24,519 nucleotides of DNA from VRUE01 sp035266685 (GTDB lineage: Bacteria; Actinomycetota; Thermoleophilia; Solirubrobacterales; 70-9): NCBI GenBank assembly GCA_035266685.1, contig DATFMX010000068.1, positions 1 through 24,519 on the forward strand, given 5' to 3'. The translations under genes and the position numbers were made by a program. The notes under the pieces are model-generated. The model made no database searches. It saw only the letters and a list, made by a program, of their open reading frames with translations, and was not told where the DNA came from. Positions 15,558-23,178 of this stretch are shown piece after piece; within the stretch, counting starts at the first letter, position 1; each line of letters starts with the position of its first letter.

Positions 15558-16874
15558 GTGGATCGATCGAGGAACGGGCGCAGCAAGCAGACGCAATACG
15601 CCGCCGACGGCGCCGGCGTCTCCAATCCGCGCGCCCGCCAGCGGGCGCTGGCGCTCGGCATCGTCGACGGCCGCGAGGAGGGCGACCCGCTGGCCGAGCT
15701 GAAGGAGCTGCTGCGCACGGCCGGGGTCGCCAGCGCCGGCGAGGCGCTCCAGCAGCGCGCCGCGCCCGACCCCGACCGCTACCTCGGTCGCGGCAAGCTG
15801 GCCGAGGTCAAGGAGCTGATCAAGACCTGCGACGCGAACCTCGTCGCCTGCGACGACGAGCTGGCGCCGCGCCAGGAGCGCAACCTCGAGGCGGCGCTCG
15901 GCGTGCCGGTGATCGACCGCACCGCGGTGATCCTCGACATCTTCGCCGACCACGCCCACTCGGCCGAGGGAAAGCTGCAGGTCGAGCTGGCGCAGCTCGA
16001 GTACAACCTGGCGCGCATGCGCGGTCTCTGGACCCACCTCGAGCGGCTCGGCGGGGGGATCGGCACCAGGGGGCCGGGCGAGAGTCAGATCGAGACCGAC
16101 CGCCGCCTCGCCCGCGACCGGATCGCGGCGCTGCGCCGCCGCCTCGCGCGGCTGGAGCGCAACCGCGGCGTGATGCGGGCCCGCCGCGAGCGCTCCTCGC
16201 TGCCGCGGGTCGCCCTCGCCGGCTACACCAACGCCGGCAAGTCGACCCTGCTCAACGCGCTGACGGGCGCCGAGGAGGTCGGCGTCGGGGACCGGCTCTT
16301 CCACACGCTCGACCCGACCACCCGCAGCGTGCCGCTCTCCGGCCGCGACTACCTGTTCACCGACACGGTCGGCTTCATCGAGAAGCTGCCCCACCAGCTG
16401 GTCGAGGCGTTCAAGGCGACGCTGGAGGAGACGGTGCTCGCCGACCTGATCCTGCAGGTCCTCGACGCCGCGGCGCCCGAGCAGCGGCGACTCGCCGACC
16501 TGGCCGCCGCCGACGCGGTGCTGGAGGAGATCGGCGCCGGCGAGGGGCCGCGCCTGCTGGTGCTCAACAAGGCGGACCTGCTCGATGAGGACGAGCGCTC
16601 CGAGGCGCTGTTGCGCCACCCGGGCGCGGTGCTCGTCTCGGCGCTGACCGGCGAGGGGGTCGACGAGCTGCTGGAGCGGGTCGAGAAGGCCTTCGAGGAC
16701 ACCCTCGCCGAGGTCGAGCTGCTCATCCCCTACAGCGAGGGCGCCCGGCTGCACGAGCTGCACGAGGTGGCCGGCGACCTGGAGCGCACGGAGCGCGAGG
16801 ACGGCGTGCTCGTGCACGCGAAAGTCCCCATCTCGGAGCTGCATCGGTTCGACGATTTGGTGGTCGCGGCGTAG
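15558..16874 (+). CDS. hflX: GTPase HflX, ribosome-splitting factor
   Basis: A 438-residue HflX. The N-terminal domain shows DPDRYLGRGKLAEVKEL, DDELAPRQERNLE, VIDRTAVILDIFADHA and GKLQVELAQLEYNLARM, then the GGGIGTRGPGESQIETDRR helix. The G domain has G1 GYTNAGKST (222-230), G3 DTVGFIEKLPHQLVEAF and G4 NKADLL. A C-terminal domain continues to the end. HflX splits stalled 70S or hibernating ribosomes under stress. The GTG at 15558 is chosen because TACAAT lies 8 bases before it; the conserved part begins soon after (SNPRARQRALALGIV). A strong terminator structure begins at the stop codon. Confidence 0.95.
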   Translation: MDRSRNGRSKQTQYAADGAGVSNPRARQRALALGIVDGREEGDPLAELKELLRTAGVASAGEALQQRAAPDPDRYLGRGKLAEVKELIKTCDANLVACDDELAPRQERNLEAALGVPVIDRTAVILDIFADHAHSAEGKLQVELAQLEYNLARMRGLWTHLERLGGGIGTRGPGESQIETDRRLARDRIAALRRRLARLERNRGVMRARRERSSLPRVALAGYTNAGKSTLLNALTGAEEVGVGDRLFHTLDPTTRSVPLSGRDYLFTDTVGFIEKLPHQLVEAFKATLEETVLADLILQVLDAAAPEQRRLADLAAADAVLEEIGAGEGPRLLVLNKADLLDEDERSEALLRHPGAVLVSALTGEGVDELLERVEKAFEDTLAEVELLIPYSEGARLHELHEVAGDLERTEREDGVLVHAKVPISELHRFDDLVVAA

Positions 16875-16967
16875 GAGGGAGGGGGTGCCCCTCGTTCGGA
16901 CAAAACGCGGTCTAATTAGACCGCGTTTTTGAGTATCCGCCCGCCCGAGGGGCACCCCCTCCCTCCT
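16873..16967. repeat. Nested inverted repeat with 22-bp outer arms
   Basis: The outer arms, 16873-16894 and 16946-16967, are perfect reverse complements over 22 bases; the left arm begins AGGAGGGAGGGGGTGCCCC. Between them lies a perfect 28-bp palindrome (16902-16929), and short CGGA/TCCG stretches add pairing in between. As RNA the whole 95 bases would fold into one very stable hairpin. The left arm starts inside the hflX stop codon and the right arm ends 14 bases before the dut -10 box. This is far more structure than a terminator needs; a miniature repeat or insertion is possible. Confidence 0.8.
16902..16929. terminator. Bidirectional Rho-independent terminator between hflX and dut
   Basis: A perfect 28-base palindrome beginning AAAACGCGGTCTAA; the GC-rich stem ACGCGGTC/GACCGCGT is closed by an AT loop. 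It is followed by TTTTT (16926-16930) on the plus strand and by TTTT on the minus strand. It should stop hflX transcripts and also antisense transcripts coming from the minus-strand genes beyond dut. Confidence 0.85.
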
Positions 16968-16980
16968 TGTCAGGGCGCTG

Positions 16981-16986
16981 TAGGGT
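16981..16986 (+). promoter_or_regulatory. -10 box of dut, leaderless type
   Basis: TAGGGT ends 8 bases before ATG 16995. A TTGTCA (16967-16972) lies only 8 bases upstream of it, too close to be its -35. Confidence 0.45.
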
Positions 16987-16994
16987 GCGCGCCG

Positions 16995-17426
16995 ATGGAC
17001 TTACGAGTGGCGAAGCTCAACGAGCAGGCCGTTGTGCCGAGCAGGGCACACCCCGGGGATGCGGGCTTGGATCTGTATGCCTGTGAGGCGGCGCATCTGG
17101 GGCCGGGGGAGCGGTGGAGCGTCGGGACCGGGGTGGCTGTGGAGATTCCCGAGGGGTATGCGGGGATGGTGCTGCCACGCTCGGGGATCGCGCGCGACCA
17201 CGGGATCGCGCTGGTCAACTCGCCGGGCCTGATCGACGCCGGCTATCGCGGCGAGGTGCGGGTGCTGCTGCTCAACACCGACCCTGCGGAGACCTTCCGG
17301 GTCGAGCCGGGAGAGCGGATCGCGCAGCTCGTCGTCGTGCCGGTCGGCCTGCCGGAGCCGGTCGAGGTCGAGGCGCTCAGCGAGTCGAGCCGCGGCGGTG
17401 GTGGCTTCGGTTCGAGCGGACGATGA
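16995..17426 (+). CDS. dut: dUTP diphosphatase (dUTPase)
   Basis: A 143-residue trimeric-type dUTPase that hydrolyses dUTP to dUMP and keeps uracil out of DNA. All five motifs are present in order: DAGLDLYA (I), LPRSGIARDHG (II), GLIDAGYRGEV (III), ERIAQLVVVP (IV) and RGGGGFGSSGR (V). The ATG at 16995 is preferred over an in-frame ATG at 16929, which lies at the terminator palindrome. The first 60 codons use more GGG, TAT and GTG than the surrounding genes. The last 50 bases overlap the 3' end of the convergent RTX-repeat gene. Confidence 0.96.
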   Translation: MDLRVAKLNEQAVVPSRAHPGDAGLDLYACEAAHLGPGERWSVGTGVAVEIPEGYAGMVLPRSGIARDHGIALVNSPGLIDAGYRGEVRVLLLNTDPAETFRVEPGERIAQLVVVPVGLPEPVEVEALSESSRGGGGFGSSGR

Positions 17427-19410
17427 GCCGCCGCACGGCGAACCTGTAGAGGACGGGCGAGCGGTCGCGATTGCCGGCGGCGTCGATCGCGTAGGCGCGG
17501 AAGATGTGGCGACCGAGCCGCAGGCCGTAGGCGCGCGGCGAGCGGCACGGCCGGAATGACCTCCGGTCGACCCGGCAGCGGAAGCGTGAGCCGGCCTCGC
17601 TCGAGCCGACGACGAAGGCCACGCGACGCCACTTTCGCCGCGTGAAGACGCGCTTTGCCGGGCGATGGAGGAGCAGCGTACGCGGCGGCGTTCGATCGCG
17701 TGGTGGTTGGATCGATGACGGTTCGGCGATCGGCGTTTCAGCCGCCGGGTTGGGGTTCGGCGGCGTCCCCGGCGGCCGGAAGCTGTTGACCCGCCGTTCT
17801 TCGACGTCCTCGCAATCGACCGGAGTCGGGTCGGCGTAGCTTCCGGTCGGGATGTCGATCAGCGCCGTGTCCCAGCCCCCGCCGCAGTCGATCGCCAGGT
17901 CGCTGTCACCGGAGTTGGCGAGGATCGAGTCGTTGCCGGCGGCGGCGAAGTAGGAGTCGTGACCGGGGCGGCCGAGCAGCTGGTTGTCGCCCGCGTCGCC
18001 GACCAGCGTGTCGTCGTAGCTCGTCCCCTCGACGTCCTCGAGTCCGCTCAGGGTCGTCGGCGAGCCGCTCGGGCAGGACGGCTGACCGGCTGAGCCGACG
18101 AGCCCGGCGCGTCCGGCTTCCAGGTCGATCGAGATCCCGTTGTCGAAGTTCGCCCAGTTGGCGTTGTCGCGGTCGGGACCGCCGTCGAGCAGGTCCCCTT
18201 CGCAGACCGCGTCGTCGACGAACAGATCCTCGCCGGCTTCGGCGTAGAGCCGGTCGGCGCCTTCGTTGTTGGGCACGGCGTCGTCGCCTCCGCCGGCGTG
18301 GACTTCGTCGTCGCCCGGTCCGTCGACCAGCGCGTCTTCCGTGTCGCCACCGGTCAGGTGGTCTTCGCCTTCGCCGCCGAGCAGCACGACTGACGTGGAT
18401 TCCGGGAACCCGGAGGCGACGATCGAGTCGTCGCCGGCGAGCCCCGCCACCACGAGCGAGTCCGGCGGCTCCGACAGCGGGAAGGAGCCGAGCGTCGACC
18501 CGTTTCGGGAGAAGGTGACGCCCTGCGGAGAGCTCGCGTAGGAGGCGACCAGTTCGTCGTCACCGTCGCTCCCGGTCAGGTAGAGAGCGGCCGGTTCGCC
18601 CTGCTGGGGCGCCATGACCCCGGCCCGCGCTTCGCTCGGGTCGCGCGCTTCCACCTTCTTGTCGCTGTCGGTGAACTCGCATTCGTGCCGCGTCGTGCCG
18701 GCTGCCGATTCGCAGTAGTCGCCCTCGTCGCCGCCGTAGATCTGGTCGTTCCCTCCCTTGCCGAGAATCACATCGGCGCCGCCGCCGCCGTAGATCGTCT
18801 GCGCGGCGCTCGTGCCGACGATGTAGTCGTCGAAGGGCGTGCCGATCACGACGTCGAAGGCTTCGCCGCCGACTTCTTCGTCGAACCCACCTCCGTCCGG
18901 GGCGCGGCCGTTGTCGCCGCGGCCCGTTTCCAGGTTGATGTAGGAGCCGCGTCCCGTGGGCGACCCCGGAAAGCCTTCGAATTCGGAGAAGTCCGGGAAG
19001 GAGTACGGGGCATTCGGCCGATCGAAGAAGCCTGGAGTGACGCCGGTGGCATAGCTCAGCGTGTCGAAGCCGCCGGAGAGCAGGTCGTCGCCGGGCCCGC
19101 CGCGCAGCTGGTCGTCGCCGATCCCGCCGTAGAGGCGGTCGTCGCCCGGGCCGCCGAAGAGGAAGTCGTTGCCGCGCTGGCCGTAGAGGGTGTCGTCGCC
19201 GCCTTCGCCGTAGACCCTGGTGACGCCGCGCGGCGCGCGATAGGTGTCGTCGCATTCGGTGCCGTAGTAGGTGCTGCCGACGATTCGCGGTTCTTCGCCC
19301 CCGCATTCAGCCGCCGCGGCAGGTCCGACCGACCCGGCGGCCAGCAACGCCGCGAGCGCAAGCGCCAACACCCCGAGCGCGGTCGAGGTTTGAGCCGCAT
19401 AGCGGAGCAA
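17377..19410 (-). CDS. Secreted RTX-type calcium-binding repeat protein with C-terminal Ig-like domain
   Basis: A 677-residue exported protein. A Sec signal peptide (LRYAAQTSTALGVLALALAALLAAG, cleavage near residue 34) precedes three groups of RTX-like nonapeptides: about 50-114 (EGGDDTLYGQRGNDFLFGGPGDDRL), a middle set (GGGGADVILGKGGNDQIYGG) and later sets (GGEGEDHLTGGDTEDALVDGPGDDE; EGTSYDDTLVGDAGDNQLLG). These bind calcium in parallel beta rolls. A Pro-rich linker (NPNPAAETPIAEPSSIQPP) leads to a basic domain (about 572-660; SSEAGSRFRCRVDRR, AIDAAGNRD) that I associate with Thermoleophilia surface proteins. The start is TTG 19410, the only in-frame start giving a sensible signal peptide; an ATG nearby is out of frame. 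It begins 14 bases after gatD and overlaps dut by 50 bases. The function is unknown. Confidence 0.82.
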   Translation of the reverse strand: MLRYAAQTSTALGVLALALAALLAAGSVGPAAAAECGGEEPRIVGSTYYGTECDDTYRAPRGVTRVYGEGGDDTLYGQRGNDFLFGGPGDDRLYGGIGDDQLRGGPGDDLLSGGFDTLSYATGVTPGFFDRPNAPYSFPDFSEFEGFPGSPTGRGSYINLETGRGDNGRAPDGGGFDEEVGGEAFDVVIGTPFDDYIVGTSAAQTIYGGGGADVILGKGGNDQIYGGDEGDYCESAAGTTRHECEFTDSDKKVEARDPSEARAGVMAPQQGEPAALYLTGSDGDDELVASYASSPQGVTFSRNGSTLGSFPLSEPPDSLVVAGLAGDDSIVASGFPESTSVVLLGGEGEDHLTGGDTEDALVDGPGDDEVHAGGGDDAVPNNEGADRLYAEAGEDLFVDDAVCEGDLLDGGPDRDNANWANFDNGISIDLEAGRAGLVGSAGQPSCPSGSPTTLSGLEDVEGTSYDDTLVGDAGDNQLLGRPGHDSYFAAAGNDSILANSGDSDLAIDCGGGWDTALIDIPTGSYADPTPVDCEDVEERRVNSFRPPGTPPNPNPAAETPIAEPSSIQPPRDRTPPRTLLLHRPAKRVFTRRKWRRVAFVVGSSEAGSRFRCRVDRRSFRPCRSPRAYGLRLGRHIFRAYAIDAAGNRDRSPVLYRFAVRRLIVRSNRSHHRRGSTR

Positions 19411-19424
19411 AGCTCTACCGCGGA

Positions 19425-20162
19425 TCAGTTGCGCAGCGCGACCTCGCGGGCGCAGCGCTCCGCCGCCTGCTCGAGCGAATCGTCCAATGGCTCCAGGGTA
19501 GGGGGTGCGCTGTAGCGGCGCTCCAGCGCCAGCGCGATCAGGCGGTCGGCGAGCCAGGCGTTCTTCGGCAGCAGTGGGCCGTGCAGGTAGGTGCCGATCA
19601 GGTTGTCGCGGCGGACGCCCTCGAAGCCGTCCTTGCCGTTGTTGCCGAAGCCGTGCAGGACGCGGCCGAGCGGCGTCGCGCCCGTCCCGAGGTAGGTGCG
19701 GCCGCCGTGGTTCTCGAAGCCGGCGATCGTCCGCGGGCCGTCGCCGAGGTCGGCCTCGATCGCGACGTTGCCGATCAGCCGCTCGCCGGGCCCGCGCACG
19801 GTCTCCAGGTCGGCCAGTCCCAGGCCCGGCAGGCGCTCCTCGCCGAGCTGGTAGCTGTGGCCAAGCAGCTGGTAGCCGCCGCAGACGGCGAGCATGACGG
19901 CGCCGTCGCCGACCGCGGAGGCGAGCGAGCCGCGCTTGGTCGCCACCATGTCCGCGGCGACGGCGCGCTGGTCGCGGTCCTGGCCGCCGCCGAGGTAGAG
20001 CAGGTCGTGGGCCGCCGGGTCGAACTCCTCGCCCGGTCCGGATGCCGCATAGGAGAAGCCGATGCCGCGCCACTCGCAGCGCCGCCGCAGGAAGATGATG
20101 TTGCCGCGGTCGGCGTAGATGTTCATCTGCTCCGGATACAGCGCGAGGACGCGGAGCTCCAT
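19425..20162 (-). CDS. gatD: Lipid II isoglutaminyl synthase, glutaminase subunit GatD
   Basis: A 245-residue class I glutamine amidotransferase of the GatD/CobB-CobQ-like type. LYLGGGQDRDQ, AVCGGYQLLG with nucleophile Cys94, and FENHGGRTYLG with catalytic His152 match GatD, as does the N-terminal LYPEQMNIYADRGNI. GatD releases ammonia from glutamine for MurT, which amidates D-Glu of the peptidoglycan stem to D-iso-Gln. Length is normal for the family. ATG 20162 is 2 bases after the stop of a methyltransferase gene, which itself overlaps murT; normally murT and gatD are directly adjacent. Confidence 0.94.
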   Translation of the reverse strand: MELRVLALYPEQMNIYADRGNIIFLRRRCEWRGIGFSYAASGPGEEFDPAAHDLLYLGGGQDRDQRAVAADMVATKRGSLASAVGDGAVMLAVCGGYQLLGHSYQLGEERLPGLGLADLETVRGPGERLIGNVAIEADLGDGPRTIAGFENHGGRTYLGTGATPLGRVLHGFGNNGKDGFEGVRRDNLIGTYLHGPLLPKNAWLADRLIALALERRYSAPPTLEPLDDSLEQAAERCAREVALRN

Positions 20163-20164
20163 CC

Positions 20165-20881
20165 TCACCTCGCCTCCTTGACGAGGACGACGACGGTCGA
20201 GCCGACGTGGATCTCTGTCGGCGCGATCTGGCGACGTTCGGCCGGGGCCAACCCCACCGTCGCCGCCTCTTCCTCCAGCGTGCGTGCCGAAAAGGTCTCG
20301 ATCCGAACCTGGTTTGGTTCCTCGTTCAGCTCGCCGTCGGGTGAGACGGTCTGACGGCGGCGGTGGATGACGATTTCGCCCGGCCCGACGGCGGCCTCGA
20401 GCGCATGGCTCGAGTAGACCCAGCCGTCGACCTCGCGCACATCCGGCAACGGCGGCGGAGAGTCGTCGGGCGGCGGCATCGCCTCCAGGATCGCAGCCGC
20501 GAAGCGCCCGCCCGGCGCCAGTGCAGCGGCCACCCGTCGAAGGCAGGCGACCCGGTCGTCGGGCCCCTCGAGCAGTTGCAGCGTCTGCATCGGCGCCAGC
20601 GCCAGCGACACCGGGCGGTCGAGCTTGAAATCGCGCACATCGGCGTGCAGGGGCTCGACAGCGAGGTCGTCGGCACGCTCGCGCAGCGCCGCCAGCAGCG
20701 TCGCGTCGCGGTCGATGCCGAGGACGGCGTGGCCGCGACGGGCAAGGTGCAGCGCGACCCGGCCGGTGCCGCAGCCGAGGTCGGCGACCTCGCCGCCGGC
20801 GCTCGCGGCCAGCTCCTCCCAGAGCGGCAGGTCGGCTGCGTAGGAGGCGCACTCGACGTCGTGCCAGATCACCTCGCTCAT
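20165..20881 (-). CDS. Class I SAM-dependent methyltransferase inserted between murT and gatD
   Basis: A 238-residue Rossmann-fold methyltransferase. Motif I is VADLGCGTGRVALHLARRG (Asp34-Gly40), motif II ends GIDRDATLL, and VEPLHADVRDF supplies the third motif; LALAPMQTLQLLEG fits motif IV. The C-terminal half is beta-rich (VIHRRRQTVSPDGEL, FSARTLEEEAATVGLAP), similar to small-molecule methyltransferases. The substrate is not known. The ATG overlaps the murT stop (ATGA on the minus strand) and the stop is 2 bases before gatD, so the gene is translated as part of the murT-gatD unit. That position suggests a cell-wall precursor or an isoprenoid carrier as substrate, which is inference only. 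Confidence 0.88.
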   Translation of the reverse strand: MSEVIWHDVECASYAADLPLWEELAASAGGEVADLGCGTGRVALHLARRGHAVLGIDRDATLLAALRERADDLAVEPLHADVRDFKLDRPVSLALAPMQTLQLLEGPDDRVACLRRVAAALAPGGRFAAAILEAMPPPDDSPPPLPDVREVDGWVYSSHALEAAVGPGEIVIHRRRQTVSPDGELNEEPNQVRIETFSARTLEEEAATVGLAPAERRQIAPTEIHVGSTVVVLVKEAR

Positions 20882-22269
20882 CGCCAGAACTCCTCGGTCA
20901 GGCCGCGTGAGGAGAGCACCTTGTGCAGTTCGAGCAGCGCGGTGTAGGTCGGCAGGGCGAAGAGCTGCTCGGGGGCCGCCGCGACCGCCCGGTCCAGAGC
21001 CGCCTCGATCCCCGGCTCGACCGCGATCGCGTCCTCCGGCCAGCCCGCGTACTTGAGCCGCAGCGCCATCTCCGGCGCCCGCGTCCCGGCGCAGGTGACG
21101 CGGCGCACAGAGCGGGCCAGCAGCTCGAAGTCGGCGTCCCAGATCCAGGAGACGTCGCGCCCGTCGGCGATCCGGTCGTTGAGCCCGATCCAGAGGTCGA
21201 TCGGCCGCTCCGCGGCCTCGAGCCGCAGCGTCCGCAGCACCTCGTTCGTCCCGGCCGGGTTCTTGACCAGCAGAACCGAGAGCCGCTTCGAGTCGATTGC
21301 GATCGTCTCGACCCGCCCGAAGGCGCCCTTCATCGCCGCCAGCGCCGGGCCGATCGCCTCCGGCGCCACCCCGAGCTCTAGCGCCGCGGCAACCGCCGCG
21401 AGGGCGTTGTAGGCGTTGTAGAGACCCGGCAGCGGCAGCTCGATCTCCAGCTCGCCGCCGGGGGTGCGCAGGCTCAGCGAGGAGCCGCGCATGCCGTGCA
21501 GCTCGATCCGCGTCGCGGCGACGTCGGGATCGGGCCGCGCGGCGGCGCAGTGCGGGCACGAGTAATGGCCGAGGTGGCCGACGAAGGCCCGCTCGTACGC
21601 GTAGGGGTGGCCGCAGCGGCGGCAGTGCTTGGCGTCGAAGGCGTGCTGCAGCTCGGGCAGCGCCTGCGCCGCGTCGTCGATGCCGAAGTAGGTGACGCCC
21701 TCGCGCCTGCGACCGTCGGCGTCGCGGCCGAGGTCGGCGACCAGTGGGTCGTCGGCGTTGAGCACGAAGCTCGTGTGGCCGCCGTGCGCGGCGACGGTCT
21801 CGGCCCAGCGGTCGGCGAGCGCCTCGGTCTCGCCGTATCGGTCGAGCTGGTCGCGGAAGAGGTTGCCGAGAACGATCAGCGCCGGATCGAGCTCGCCGGC
21901 GACCTGCGGCAGCCAGGCCTCGTCGACCTCGAACAGCCCCTCGTGCCCCCGCTGCTCGAGCAGCGCCGTGGCGATTCCCCAGGTCATGTTGGAGCCCGCC
22001 CGGTTGTGAACCGGCCGTCGGCCGTCGGCGGCGAGCAGCGCCGCCAGCATCCCGGCGGTGGTCGTCTTGCCGTTGGTCGCGCTGACCAGCGTCGCGCCGC
22101 GGTCGAGCCGCGCGCCGAGCCGGGTGATCGCCCGCGGCTCCATCCGCAGCAGCAGCCTGCCGGGCAGCGTGGTCCCGCCGCCGCGACCGCTGGCGCGGCT
22201 GGCGACGCCGACCGCGCGCGCCGCGAAGCGCTTGGCGCCGAACAGCGCGCCGCCGCCGTGCTCGCTCAA
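20878..22269 (-). CDS. murT: Lipid II isoglutaminyl synthase, ligase subunit MurT
   Basis: A 463-residue Mur-ligase-like protein. The ATP loop is VSATNGKTTTAGM (residues 64-71), followed by NRAGSNMTWGIATALL, FEVDEAWLP, LGNLFRDQLDRYGE and the LNADDP motif. A four-Cys zinc ribbon (Cys216, Cys219, Cys238, Cys241; CRRCGHPY...YSCPHC) is the hallmark that separates MurT from MurE-type ligases. The C-terminal DUF1727 part has LLVKNPAGTNEVLR and DLWIGLNDRIADGRDVSWIWD. MurT with GatD amidates the alpha-carboxyl of D-Glu in lipid II. The start is TTG 22269, overlapping the upstream kinase stop (TTGA). The conserved N-terminus makes a much later start unlikely. Confidence 0.94.
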   Translation of the reverse strand: MSEHGGGALFGAKRFAARAVGVASRASGRGGGTTLPGRLLLRMEPRAITRLGARLDRGATLVSATNGKTTTAGMLAALLAADGRRPVHNRAGSNMTWGIATALLEQRGHEGLFEVDEAWLPQVAGELDPALIVLGNLFRDQLDRYGETEALADRWAETVAAHGGHTSFVLNADDPLVADLGRDADGRRREGVTYFGIDDAAQALPELQHAFDAKHCRRCGHPYAYERAFVGHLGHYSCPHCAAARPDPDVAATRIELHGMRGSSLSLRTPGGELEIELPLPGLYNAYNALAAVAAALELGVAPEAIGPALAAMKGAFGRVETIAIDSKRLSVLLVKNPAGTNEVLRTLRLEAAERPIDLWIGLNDRIADGRDVSWIWDADFELLARSVRRVTCAGTRAPEMALRLKYAGWPEDAIAVEPGIEAALDRAVAAAPEQLFALPTYTALLELHKVLSSRGLTEEFWR

Positions 22270-23162
22270 ACGGTCGCCCGCGGCGGGACGATCACGCTCA
22301 GCGCCCGGGGCAGCACGCGCAGCGTGGCGGGCAGGTCGCTGAGGTGCTCGCCGTCGGCGAAAACCGGGAAAGGCCGGCTGGCGCTCAGCTCGAGCCGTGA
22401 GGCGCGGAAGACGCGCACCTCGTCCCGCTCGACATGGGTGCCCTTGAACACCTTCGGCAGGTTAGCCAGGAAGCGCAGCTTGCCGACCTCGCCGATCGTC
22501 ACCACATCGAATTCTCCATCGTCGAGCTCGGCGTCGGGGGCGATGAACATGCCGCCGCCGAAGGCCCCGCTGTTGGCGACCGAGACCGAGTAGCCGCTGA
22601 AGCGCTCGCTTTCGTCGCCGACCGCGATCGTGAAGCGGGCGGGCTTCCAGCCGACCAGGGTGCGGACGCCGGCGTAGGCGTAGACCAGGTTGCCGCGCAT
22701 CCACTTGGTCTGGTTGGCGCGCTCGTTCGCCACCGAGTCGAAGCCGACGCTGACGATGCCGAGAAAGCGCTTGCCGTTGACCTCGCCGACATCGATCCGG
22801 CGCGTCTCGCCGCCGGCGAGCATCGCCACCGCCGCCTCCGGCTCACCGGGGATGCCGAGCACCCGCGCCAGGTCGTTGCCGCGCCCGCCGGGAACGATTC
22901 CCAGCGGCGTCTCGGAGCCGGCCAGGGCGCCGCCGATCGCGCCGACAAGCCCGTCGCCGCTGACGACCACCGGGATCTCGCCGGCCTCGGCGGCGCGCAG
23001 CGCCCGTTCGACCCCGTGCTCGAGGCCGCGGGTGCGCTCGACGCGAAAGGAGATTCGCCGGGAGTCGAGCTCGCGCTCGAGCCGCGGCAGCAGCCCCAGC
23101 GCGCGGCCGTGCGCCGAGGCGGGATTGACCAGCAACGCCAACGGCATCTCCGCGACACGCAT
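22266..23162 (-). CDS. Diacylglycerol kinase-like lipid kinase (DagK/YegS family)
   Basis: A 298-residue DAGK-catalytic-domain protein. LALLVNPASAHGRALGLLP starts the fold; the glycine-rich nucleotide loop reads VVVSGDGLVGAIGGAL, where many relatives have GGDGT. TPLGIVPGGRGNDLARVLGIP and GIVSVGFDSVANERAN are typical, and the later beta domain has PDAELDDGEFDVVTIG and FADGEHL. The family phosphorylates diacylglycerol or other lipid alcohols. ATG 23162 is chosen because TAGGCT (23178-23173) lies 10 bases upstream and the conserved part starts a few residues later; ATG 23147 is also possible. It leads into murT with a four-base overlap, so it may share the operon because both act on envelope lipids. 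Confidence 0.9.
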   Translation of the reverse strand: MRVAEMPLALLVNPASAHGRALGLLPRLERELDSRRISFRVERTRGLEHGVERALRAAEAGEIPVVVSGDGLVGAIGGALAGSETPLGIVPGGRGNDLARVLGIPGEPEAAVAMLAGGETRRIDVGEVNGKRFLGIVSVGFDSVANERANQTKWMRGNLVYAYAGVRTLVGWKPARFTIAVGDESERFSGYSVSVANSGAFGGGMFIAPDAELDDGEFDVVTIGEVGKLRFLANLPKVFKGTHVERDEVRVFRASRLELSASRPFPVFADGEHLSDLPATLRVLPRALSVIVPPRATV

Positions 23163-23172
23163 AGCGAGCGGC

Positions 23173-23178
23173 AGCCTA
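23173..23178 (-). promoter_or_regulatory. -10 box of the lipid kinase operon, leaderless type
   Basis: TAGGCT on the minus strand; its TAG is also the stop codon of the upstream methyltransferase gene. It ends 10 bases before ATG 23162. A 9-bp perfect hairpin AGCCGCCCC/GGGGCGGCT (23178-23200) abuts the box and could modulate it or act as a weak terminator; no T run follows. Confidence 0.4.

Noticed and set aside
15543..16955. 470-codon minus-strand open frame opposite hflX
   Set aside because: The composition is typical of an antisense shadow, it would read through the terminator palindrome, and hflX is unambiguous.
16929..16994. Extension of dut to an in-frame ATG at 16929
   Set aside because: It would start at the edge of the terminator palindrome and run through the outer repeat arm, adding residues not found in dUTPases; a -10 box sits right before ATG 16995.
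17820..19210. Repeated DNA in the RTX gene as a CRISPR array or tandem DNA repeat
   Set aside because: The repetition is at the protein level (nonapeptides rich in Gly and Asp); the DNA units vary and have no constant spacers.
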